Origin: UBA1757 sp963617485
Lineage (GTDB): Bacteria > Bacteroidota > Bacteroidia > Bacteroidales > UBA1402
Direction of reading: 5' to 3'
DNA length: 64,000 bases
Assembly: GCA_963617485.1 (NCBI GenBank)
Contig: CAVEPA010000006.1
Location: 62,001 to 126,000, forward strand
Shown here: positions 42,286-49,493 of the stretch, in pieces
Layout of the letters: each line of letters begins with the position of its first letter
Numbering within the stretch: position 1 is the first letter of the stretch
Made by a program: the position numbers and the translations under genes
Notes under the pieces: model-generated
Database searches by the model: none
What the model saw: only the letters and a program-made list of their open reading frames with translations
What the model was told of the DNA's origin: nothing

Positions 42286-44631
42286 TTAGGGTTTGACAAT
42301 TTTGAAGCATTGTTGTGTTTGTGCATTTTGGCAGTGCAGCAGGTAGACACCCCGACTGAGTTCTTGCCAATCGATGCGAATCAGCCCTTCGCCATCGGCA
42401 TTTTCTTGCGTGGCCAGTCGCAGGAGCCTTCCGCTCATATCGTAAAGACAGATACGGCAGGCTTCAGCCCCGGTGTAACGCAGTCTGATATCTCCTTCGG
42501 GATGGCTTGCTTCCAGACAGAAAGCCTGCTGAGTGCTAAGGCCCGGAAGCGCGTCTTCGATGCTGGGGGCTGTCCAGTGGATTTCACTCAGTGCACTCCA
42601 ATTGCCGTCTTGCAAGGTTCTGGCTTTCAGGCAGAAATCTTCGCCGCTGATGTCGAAGGTTTCATCGGAATAGGTCTTGGCTTGAGCCGCTGGGCTGCCC
42701 TTGCCCTGTTTGTCCCAGCTGACGGGGTCCTGTCCGTTGAGGCTATAATAAACAGTACCGGTGCTGTGCTGCAGTGTGATGCGGTCGTTCTCCGCGGGTT
42801 CCTCGCGGTTCCAAACCTCTCCGCCGATGCAGATGATTGGTGCCGCAACCTGTGGAAAAAGGCCCTGTTGCTGCATTTGCCCGATAAACACATCGCGGCG
42901 GTTAGGCAAGATGTTTTCCAGCATATCCTTTTGCAGGGCATCGTAATGTGTGGCTTTGGTGTAAAGCTCGTAAGGTGCCGATTTCCAAGAATGTACATCG
43001 CGACGATAATCGCCCCAGCGGGCAGCTTCGCAGTTCAGGGCCAAAGCAATCTCATCGGAAAGACGGGTCCAAATAAGGGTGGTGTTGCCGGGTTCCAAGG
43101 GCCCGTGCTGGTAACATTGTTTCTGAATGCGGTCGCCCACCAGACGGCAGAACTCCGAATACTTCATCAGATTCTTGAAGAGCAGGCTGGGACAGAGGCT
43201 GCGCAGTTCGCCCAACCCCACATCCTGATTGACATCCTTAAGCACGTGTTCCGAGTCCCAGCAAACCATCTTGAAGCCCTCGCCCGGCGTAACGGTGTTG
43301 TACACGGCCAGCCAATTATGACGGTCCCAGTCGGTATTGCCGCCGTAGATGTTGATAATCATGTAGTCGACAAAGTTCTCCAAATCGAGGAGCGCGTCTA
43401 TCTGGGCATAATTCTCGTCGCTGGCCGTGGCTGCCGCCAAATCGAAGAGCTTCTTCCAATTGTCGAGTGTACCGCTGCTGGCCAGTACTTCCTGCGGGCT
43501 GTCCTCTACCTTAATAACATCATAGTCGGTCTCGTAGCCGCCAAGATACTCTTCGCACCAACCTTCATCGATGCGTTCGGTGATATTGTAGAGTCCCCAA
43601 TAAATGCCGTTCAGGAACAGGTTGACGTAGCGTTGGTGGGAATGCGGATGCCCCATAGCCGCCTGTACTTCCTTGGCCCAAGCATCGCGGGTGTAGAGGG
43701 CCTGATTGCGTTCAACCACGTTGGCGTGTATCCAAGTATTGCAGAATCCGCCGCGCAGCACCAGGTTGTCGAGCTTCTTGGCCTGCGTTGCACCGAAGAT
43801 GTTGGCCTTCATTTTTTTGTTGCCAAACTTCTCCTTGAAAACCAGCCGAAAGCCGTGTTTGGGCGATTTTTCCGCCAGACGGCTATGTCCGCCGTGCAGT
43901 CTCAGACCGCAGTCTTCCTGAATGGACAGTTCGCCCTTGGCATCGAAAATCTCTACCGATGAAGCCCGTAGCCATTTGGTGCCGGGGTCGTTTACCGTGG
44001 TTTTGGTGTAGCCCGTGGGCGGGTCGGTGTAGATATAGATACCGCCGGTTTCAGCATTATTCTCCTGATTGAAAAGATTGCCTTTGTCGGTGGCGACACT
44101 TACTACGGGCAGGGAAAGAAAACCCCGGCGGAGTTCCTCGCGTTGGGCCTCGGTGGCTGTCAGCTCTGGATCCATGCCATAGTCGGCCTTGGCCGTACCT
44201 TTAATCTGCGCGTAAGGACCCCAGATGTCGGGATAGCCGTCAATTTTGTCGGGCTGTTGTATGATATCGTCCACAAAGAAGTAACTGCAAGTGCTGATGC
44301 GGCTGTTTTCGTAATCGCCGTTGCCCAGCACGCAGGCCCTGAGGATGGTGGTTTTTGCAATGTCAACGGGCTGGCTGTAAACATGGCCGTTATCGGCGCT
44401 GGGGTCGCTGCCATCGGTGGTGTACACGATGCTGGCACCTTGCGCCTTGGCTGTGATGCTGACTTTGATGGGCCCTTCGTAAAAACCGTGTGTCTGGCTG
44501 AAAACCGGTGCGTCAAGGCGCAAATAATCTAGGGTGCTGTCGTAGGCAGGATTGTTCTGAGCCCGCAGACCCAGAGCGAGCAAGCCGCATACAGACAGTA
44601 TCAGTAGAAGCTTCTTGTTATTGATAATCAT
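42286..44631 (-). CDS. Secreted CotH-like kinase-domain protein with T9SS C-terminal domain
   Basis: A 781-residue precursor with a signal peptide (LLLILSVCGLLALGLRAQ). After a chitobiase/FN3-like module (about 45-115, with YTTDGSDPSADN) comes a CotH kinase-like domain (about 185-560): LRLHGGHSRLAEKSPKHGFRL, YVNLFLNGIYWGLYNITERID and MVCWDSEHVL are typical. CotH proteins in spore-formers phosphorylate coat proteins; substrates in Bacteroidota are unknown. The C-terminus (YDMSGRLLRL to SRGVYLLHC) is a type A T9SS sorting domain, so the protein is surface-bound or secreted. Promoter box at 44656-44663. Confidence 0.86.
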   Translation of the reverse strand: MIINNKKLLLILSVCGLLALGLRAQNNPAYDSTLDYLRLDAPVFSQTHGFYEGPIKVSITAKAQGASIVYTTDGSDPSADNGHVYSQPVDIAKTTILRACVLGNGDYENSRISTCSYFFVDDIIQQPDKIDGYPDIWGPYAQIKGTAKADYGMDPELTATEAQREELRRGFLSLPVVSVATDKGNLFNQENNAETGGIYIYTDPPTGYTKTTVNDPGTKWLRASSVEIFDAKGELSIQEDCGLRLHGGHSRLAEKSPKHGFRLVFKEKFGNKKMKANIFGATQAKKLDNLVLRGGFCNTWIHANVVERNQALYTRDAWAKEVQAAMGHPHSHQRYVNLFLNGIYWGLYNITERIDEGWCEEYLGGYETDYDVIKVEDSPQEVLASSGTLDNWKKLFDLAAATASDENYAQIDALLDLENFVDYMIINIYGGNTDWDRHNWLAVYNTVTPGEGFKMVCWDSEHVLKDVNQDVGLGELRSLCPSLLFKNLMKYSEFCRLVGDRIQKQCYQHGPLEPGNTTLIWTRLSDEIALALNCEAARWGDYRRDVHSWKSAPYELYTKATHYDALQKDMLENILPNRRDVFIGQMQQQGLFPQVAAPIICIGGEVWNREEPAENDRITLQHSTGTVYYSLNGQDPVSWDKQGKGSPAAQAKTYSDETFDISGEDFCLKARTLQDGNWSALSEIHWTAPSIEDALPGLSTQQAFCLEASHPEGDIRLRYTGAEACRICLYDMSGRLLRLATQENADGEGLIRIDWQELSRGVYLLHCQNAQTQQCFKIVKP

Positions 44632-44655
44632 TGTGATTGCATCTTCAAAACGGCG

Positions 44656-44663
44656 CAAAGCTA
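44656..44663 (-). promoter_or_regulatory. CotH-like gene promoter -7 box
   Basis: The minus strand reads TAGCTTTG, a full TAnnTTTG match, 25 bp before the ATG at 44631. Confidence 0.55.
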
Positions 44664-44707
44664 TGAAAAGAGATGCAAAAATTCAAGTGCCGCAAAAAGA
44701 AGGCTGT

Positions 44708-46054
44708 TTACAACAGCGACAGGGCATGCTGGATTTTCTGAAGGTCGCTGTTGAGTTCCTTGTCGATGTCGAGGCTTTGTTCCACCAACTTGCAGGCATG
44801 AATAACGGTGGCGTGGTTGCGATTGCCCATCACTTCGCCGATAAAGGCGTAAGACTTGTCGGTGTACTTTTTGGACAAAAACATAGCCACCTGACGGGCG
44901 CGTGCCACTTCCTGCTTCTTGTTGCGCGAATGCAGCACCGATTTTTCCAAGTGATAGTAACGGCAGACTTCGTCTTCGATGCTCTCGACGGTGATTTTTT
45001 CCTCATCGAAGACCTGTACGGAATTCTCCACCACCTGACGGCAAAGCGTCAAGTCGGTGTTGCGGCCTTCAATAATGGAATGTGCGATAAGCGAGGTGAG
45101 CACCCCTTCCAAGTCGCGGACATTGTCCTTGATATGGTTGGCAATATAGGTAACCACTTCCTCGGGCATCTCGATACCGTTCTGTTGCATCTTGCGGTGC
45201 AGAATGTCCACGCGCAGCTGGTAGTCGGGTTGGCGCATCTCGGCCGTCAATCCCCATTTGAAACGCGACATAAGGCGCTCTTCAATGCCGGCCAGCTCCT
45301 TGGGCGCGCGGTCGCAGGTGAAGACTATCTGCTTGCCCAATTGGTGCAGGTGGTTGAATATGTGGAAGAAGACATTCTGCGTACCCGTCTTTCCGGCCAA
45401 TTCGTGGATATCGTCTATAAGCAGCAAGTCCACGCTTTGGTAGAAATGGATGAAGTCGTTGATTTTGTTCTGCAGATAAGCCTGCGAATACTGCACCTGA
45501 AAAATGTGGGAAGGTACATACAGCACGCGTGCACGCGGATTCCTTTCGATGGCGGCGTTGCCGATGGCATGCAGCAGGTGTGTCTTGCCTACACCCGACT
45601 TGCCGTAAACGAACAGCGGGTTGAAGATGGTGGTGCCGGGATTCTCGGCGATGGAAATACCGGCCGTGCGTGCTAGGCGGTTGCTCTCGCCTTCGACGAA
45701 ATTGTCGAAATTAAGCTTGGCGATAAGCTGGGGATCGAGGTCGAAAGCCTGACGGTTGCCTGGGCGGTGCTGGGTCTCGGCGGCAATCTTCACCTGGGTG
45801 TCGGAAATCTGAACCTGATACATCAGCCGGGTGGGCTTGCCGTTGACGCGGCAGAGTACCTTGGCCAGCAGGTCGGAATAATTCTCTTCCAACTGTTCTA
45901 CATAGAAATGGGTAGGAACTTGTATCCAAAGGCAATCGTCCTTGAACTGCAAGGGCTGTATGGGCGCAAAGAGCTTGTCGTAGCTCTCGCCCGACACATT
46001 ATCCTTGATAATGGCCAGACAGGCATCCCATATTTGTGTAACTTTCAGCTCCAC
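44708..46054 (-). CDS. dnaA: Chromosomal replication initiator protein DnaA
   Basis: AAA+ protein that opens oriC. I use the GTG at 46054 (448 residues), because the conserved N-terminus begins TQIWDACLAIIKDNV; a frame-extending ATG at 46147 would add 31 non-conserved residues. Walker A YGKSGVGKTHLLHAIGN (about residue 150), Walker B LLLIDDIHEL, the sensor region LMSRFKWGL, and the domain IV box-recognition helix SYAFIGEVMGNRNHATVIHA are intact. dnaN does not follow; the neighbour is the CotH-like gene 76 bp away. The 394-bp region upstream is the largest gap in the window. Confidence 0.96.
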   Translation of the reverse strand: MELKVTQIWDACLAIIKDNVSGESYDKLFAPIQPLQFKDDCLWIQVPTHFYVEQLEENYSDLLAKVLCRVNGKPTRLMYQVQISDTQVKIAAETQHRPGNRQAFDLDPQLIAKLNFDNFVEGESNRLARTAGISIAENPGTTIFNPLFVYGKSGVGKTHLLHAIGNAAIERNPRARVLYVPSHIFQVQYSQAYLQNKINDFIHFYQSVDLLLIDDIHELAGKTGTQNVFFHIFNHLHQLGKQIVFTCDRAPKELAGIEERLMSRFKWGLTAEMRQPDYQLRVDILHRKMQQNGIEMPEEVVTYIANHIKDNVRDLEGVLTSLIAHSIIEGRNTDLTLCRQVVENSVQVFDEEKITVESIEDEVCRYYHLEKSVLHSRNKKQEVARARQVAMFLSKKYTDKSYAFIGEVMGNRNHATVIHACKLVEQSLDIDKELNSDLQKIQHALSLL

Positions 46055-46448
46055 GGTGACGATTGTTGACAAGTAAATTGTAAAACGATTGGTTAGAGGA
46101 CAAAACAAGTGCCGTTTCCAGCACTTGCGATGGCAAATTTCCGACAAAAAAAATCAACCTGCAAATTGCATAACAAGCCTTGCGAGTCTCAAAAAACGGA
46201 ATGCGTTTGAAATGAGCGACTTGTGTCTAATGTTCAGAAAATCAGCGCAATACCACTGTTAACAATTCTTAATAAGCTCAGGTTCAGTGCTTTGTATTTT
46301 TGTCAGTTGCACTTGCCATTTTTGTCAGAACGCTGGGTAAAGTGCTTGTTCATAAGGGGCTGCGAACTGGTGTTATCTTTGCATTAAATCTTCGGTAAGA
46401 TATTGGGCTGCGAATAATTATGCAGAATATATGAGCCTTCACTATGCG
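46055..46448. other. 394-bp intergenic region upstream of dnaA
   Basis: No convincing gene. Contents: two full Bacteroidota -7 boxes on the plus strand (46295-46302 and 46374-46381) pointing away from dnaA; two pairs of direct repeats, ATTTTTGTCAG (46296-46306 and 46318-46328) and GGGCTGCGAA (46357-46366 and 46405-46414); and a box with one mismatch for dnaA at 46134-46141 on the minus strand. No consensus DnaA-box cluster was seen, so an origin is not claimed. Confidence 0.6.
46374..46381 (+). promoter_or_regulatory. Orphan promoter -7 box antisense to the amidase gene
   Basis: TATCTTTG on the plus strand, full consensus, with no plus-strand gene downstream; transcription would enter the 3' end of the amidase gene in antisense. 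Confidence 0.4.
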
Positions 46449-47519
46449 TCACCGGCTGGCTGTCGCTCTGGCCTCCTCCATGGAAATGCGCTGGCCGTTC
46501 TTGATGGCTACTACAAAAGCATCTGGAAACAAGTCTTTTATCTGCTTGCGTAGTGCCTGGGCTTCCTGCTCGCTGGCGAAACTTCCGCAGGTATACTTAT
46601 ACAGATTCTTGTCCTGATAATAGGAAATATCATTTAACTGCTTGAATTGCTTGTCGTTATCTGCTAAAATGGTTTTGGAAACCAAAATCTGTACCCTGAA
46701 ACTGACATTCTCGTCGGACGTGGCAAGATTGTCTAGGCTCTGTTTGGAAATGGCATTGCTCTTGTTTTCGCAGGCGCGCTTGTATTTGCAGATGGCCTGG
46801 AAAATGCATTCCGACAGTTCTTCCTGACCTTTGCTGCTTTTCATGTAGCGTTCTTCTTCCGGGTTGGAAATGAATCCGAGCTCCACCAAAACGGCGGGCA
46901 TGCCCGTGCGGTGCAGCACCCAATAGGGCGCTTGTCGCACGCCCCGGTCGTGACGCTTGTGACCGACCAGCTGGTCTTGGATGTCTTTGGCCATCATAAT
47001 GCTGTTTTCCAAGTGGATATCCTGCATCAGTTCGAAGATGATATAAGATTCTACCGACGAAGGGTCGAAGCCGGCATAGCGTTCTTCGAAATTGTCCTCG
47101 AGCAGCATAACGCTGTTCTCGCGCTTGGCCACTTCCAGGTTGGAACTCTCCTTGCTCATACCCATGGTAAAGGTACTGGCCCCGTACACCTTGGTGTTTT
47201 TCACCGCATCGGTGTGGATGGAAACGAAGACATCGGCATGGGCATCGTTGGCGATGCGGGCGCGCCGTTCAAGCTCGATGAAGACATCGCTGTTGCGCGT
47301 GTAAATGACCTTGATGTCCTTGCCGTACTTGTTTTCGAGCTTTTTGCCCACCTTTTGCGCCACCGACAGCACGATGTTCTTCTCGTAACTGCTCTTGCCG
47401 CAGGCACCGGGGTCTTTGCCGCCGTGCCCCGGGTCTAGGACGATGGTGAAACTTTGGCCGTAGCCGCCGAGGACAGTGAAGCCAAGCAGAAATATCAACA
47501 GGTAAGACTTGATGCGCAT
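46449..47519 (-). CDS. N-acetylmuramoyl-L-alanine amidase (Amidase_3) with SPOR-like tail
   Basis: Periplasmic zinc amidase that cuts stem peptides from peptidoglycan during cell separation. From MRIKSYLLIFLLGFTVLGGY (47519) it has 356 residues and a signal peptide. Amidase_3 features: IVLDPGHGGKDPG with the first zinc histidine, the glutamate in YEKNIVLSVA, SIHTDA, and VELGFISNPEEERYM. The last ~80 residues (FRVQILVSKT to FVVAIKNGQRI) look like a SPOR-type peptidoglycan-binding domain. It ends at 46449 and starts 4 bp after the NamZ-like gene, so two cell-wall enzymes are co-transcribed. Confidence 0.93.
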   Translation of the reverse strand: MRIKSYLLIFLLGFTVLGGYGQSFTIVLDPGHGGKDPGACGKSSYEKNIVLSVAQKVGKKLENKYGKDIKVIYTRNSDVFIELERRARIANDAHADVFVSIHTDAVKNTKVYGASTFTMGMSKESSNLEVAKRENSVMLLEDNFEERYAGFDPSSVESYIIFELMQDIHLENSIMMAKDIQDQLVGHKRHDRGVRQAPYWVLHRTGMPAVLVELGFISNPEEERYMKSSKGQEELSECIFQAICKYKRACENKSNAISKQSLDNLATSDENVSFRVQILVSKTILADNDKQFKQLNDISYYQDKNLYKYTCGSFASEQEAQALRKQIKDLFPDAFVVAIKNGQRISMEEARATASR

Positions 47520-47523
47520 GATG

Positions 47524-48711
47524 TTATGGGTAAAGCAGATAGTGAGATCGTTTTTCCTTGTAGGCGGCAAGGCCTTCGGCCCAAGTGCTGCGGATTTCCG
47601 CTTCGCTGAGACCTTGTGTCAGCTGTTGTCGCAGTTTTTTGTTGCCGGCCAACAGGTCGAAAAAGCGGGGCTGGCTAAAGAAGGCTTCCCGCTCGGGGCA
47701 ACGTTCGAGAAAGTAGAGCAGGTATTGCAGGGAGAAGCCATGGGTAAGACTGTCGTTGCGCAGGTCCAGACCGTAGCAGATTTGGTCTTGGTATGGCGGA
47801 TGGCTGGCGGCCCCGGGACGGCTTTCGGGCTTGAAGCTGAATTGGCCGTAAAGGCTGTCGGGACAGCCCAGCACCTGAAAGGGCCAATCGGTGCCGCGCC
47901 CTACGCTCACCATGCTGCCTTCGAAAAGGCAGAGGCTGGGGTAGAGACGGATGGCATCATCGTTGGGCAGGTTGGGCGAGGGTCGGACGGGCAGGGAATA
48001 AGGCTGTCCGTGCTGCCAGTTTTCTATGGTGATGACTTGTAGACGGCAACTGTCGGCTATCCAGCCTTCGCCGTTGATCATCCGGGCCAGTTCGCCCAGC
48101 GTGCAGCCGTGCAGCAGCGGTATGGGATGCAGGCCCACAAAAGAGCGGCAGTCGCTTTCCAGTAGGGGACCGTCGATATAGTCGTTGGGGTTGGGTCGGT
48201 CTAGCACAAGCAGCTTGACACCATTTTCGGCGCAGGCTTCCATCACATAGTGCAGGGTGCTGAGGTAGGTGTAGAAGCGGCAACCGACATCTTGCAAGTC
48301 GAAAACCACATAGTCGAGGCCTTGCATTTGGGCTGGCTCGGGTTTCTTGTTTTTGCCGTAGAGAGAGACGATGTAAAGCCCGGTGGCGGTATCGCGGCTG
48401 TCTTGAATGCCTGCGCCGGCATCGTGATTGCCTCGGAATCCGTGCTCGGGAGCAAATATAAAGTCGGGACGCAGGCCTGCGGCGCAAAGGCTGTCTACCA
48501 GACTCCCCCGTCCGATAGTGGAACTATGGTTTACCACCAGGGCAAAATGCTTGCCTTCGAGTAGGGGAAAATAGGCTTCGGTGCGTTCGGCCCCGCAGCG
48601 CAAAGGTGCCGGTGGGGCGATTTGCGCCGCAGGCCTGCGTTGCTGTCCGCAACAGGCGGTGGGCAGCAGCAAGGTAAGGCAGCAACACAGAAGTGAATGG
48701 AAAAATCGCAT
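47524..48711 (-). CDS. DUF1343 family exo-beta-N-acetylmuramidase (NamZ-like)
   Basis: A 395-residue exported protein with a signal sequence ending near TACCGQQ, possibly a lipoprotein. The DUF1343 core is clear: LVVNHSSTIGRGSLVDSL, FAPEHGFRGNHDAGAGIQDS, LDYVVFDLQDVGCRFYTYLS and LDRPNPN. The Bacillus member NamZ releases terminal MurNAc from peptidoglycan fragments, so wall turnover or recycling is the likely role; this agrees with the adjacent amidase gene. Divergent from the HD gene. The -7 element upstream (48737-48744, CATTTTTG on the minus strand) has one mismatch. Confidence 0.9.
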   Translation of the reverse strand: MRFFHSLLCCCLTLLLPTACCGQQRRPAAQIAPPAPLRCGAERTEAYFPLLEGKHFALVVNHSSTIGRGSLVDSLCAAGLRPDFIFAPEHGFRGNHDAGAGIQDSRDTATGLYIVSLYGKNKKPEPAQMQGLDYVVFDLQDVGCRFYTYLSTLHYVMEACAENGVKLLVLDRPNPNDYIDGPLLESDCRSFVGLHPIPLLHGCTLGELARMINGEGWIADSCRLQVITIENWQHGQPYSLPVRPSPNLPNDDAIRLYPSLCLFEGSMVSVGRGTDWPFQVLGCPDSLYGQFSFKPESRPGAASHPPYQDQICYGLDLRNDSLTHGFSLQYLLYFLERCPEREAFFSQPRFFDLLAGNKKLRQQLTQGLSEAEIRSTWAEGLAAYKEKRSHYLLYP

Positions 48712-48791
48712 TTTTGAAGGCTGGGCTTTTGAAATGCAAAAATGGTGGTTTTTTGTTTACTTTGCAAGTCTTTCGGAATCGCTTGAAAACA

Positions 48792-49451
48792 ATGAATGCA
48801 ATTGAAATACTCCATTATTATCTGATGCCCAATCAGGCTTTGTACGATGTGGTATACCGCCATAGCCGCTCGGTGGCCGACAAGGCTCTGCAGATGGCCG
48901 CTGCGCATCCCGACTTGCCGGTAGACAGACTCCTGCTCGAACAGGCCGCCTTGCTGCACGATATCGGCGTTTGTCGGGTGGATGCGCCTAGTATTTTCTG
49001 TTACGGAACGGAACCTTACATTAGGCACGGGCTGCTGGGTGGGGCGCTGCTGCGCGCCCTCAAGGGCGCGCAGGCGGGCGAGGGCAGGCCCTCGCCAGCG
49101 GCAGGGGCCGGCACGGCCCCTGCCGCTGCGCCCACCCCGCTGTGCTACGCGACCCCGGCCGAGCAGGCAGCCCTCACCGATGCCACTTTGGAAGCCTGCG
49201 CCCGCGTCTGTGAACGCCACACTGGCACCGGACTCACCTTAGAAGACATACGCACCCAAGCTTTGCCGCTACCCCTTCAAGACTACAGTCCCCAAAGCCT
49301 CGAAGAAGAGCTTATCTGCTTTGCCGACAAGTTCTTTTCCAAGACCCACCTCGACCGGGAACGCGACCCGCAGCAAGCCCGCAGCAAACTCGAAAAGTTC
49401 GGAGAAGAATCGCTGCGCCGCTTCGACAATTGGGCGGAAAGATTTTTATAA
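48792..49451 (+). CDS. HD-domain phosphohydrolase with palindrome-coded insertion
   Basis: A 219-residue metal-dependent phosphohydrolase, probably acting on a nucleotide. The HD motifs are visible: YRHSRSVADKALQM (first His), ALLHDIGV (HD), and YIRHGLLGGALL and VCERHTGTGL further on. I start at MNAIEILHYYLMP (48792), just after TTACTTTG at 48757-48764. Between residues about 84 and 130 there is an alanine/glycine/proline-rich stretch that homologues of this size class would not need; its DNA is three tandem palindromes (49050-49128). lptD starts 42 bp after it, with its own promoter. Confidence 0.85.
   Translation: MNAIEILHYYLMPNQALYDVVYRHSRSVADKALQMAAAHPDLPVDRLLLEQAALLHDIGVCRVDAPSIFCYGTEPYIRHGLLGGALLRALKGAQAGEGRPSPAAGAGTAPAAAPTPLCYATPAEQAALTDATLEACARVCERHTGTGLTLEDIRTQALPLPLQDYSPQSLEEELICFADKFFSKTHLDRERDPQQARSKLEKFGEESLRRFDNWAERFL
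49050..49128. repeat. Three tandem palindromes in the HD gene
   Basis: Perfect arms: 11 bp (49050-49060 with 49063-49073, 2-nt centre), 9 bp (49077-49085 with 49088-49096, 2-nt centre) and 14 bp (49096-49109 with 49115-49128, 5-nt loop). They abut or share a base and lie wholly in frame, coding for a low-complexity insertion. Very G-C-rich compared with flanks. Confidence 0.93.
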
Positions 49452-49466
49452 TCACGTCGATTGTTG

Positions 49467-49474
49467 TATTTTTG
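49467..49474 (+). promoter_or_regulatory. lptD promoter -7 box
   Basis: TATTTTTG, a full TAnnTTTG match, 19 bp before the ATG at 49494. Confidence 0.6.
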
Positions 49475-49493
49475 TCGGCTTATTGCGCATAGG

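Noticed and set aside
42208..43962. Open frame of 584 codons on the plus strand
   Set aside because: Antisense to the CotH-like gene; no domain or signal recognisable.
46055..46448. Chromosomal origin
   Set aside because: Proximity to dnaA is suggestive, but no cluster of DnaA boxes or clear unwinding element was found and gene strand bias does not switch here.
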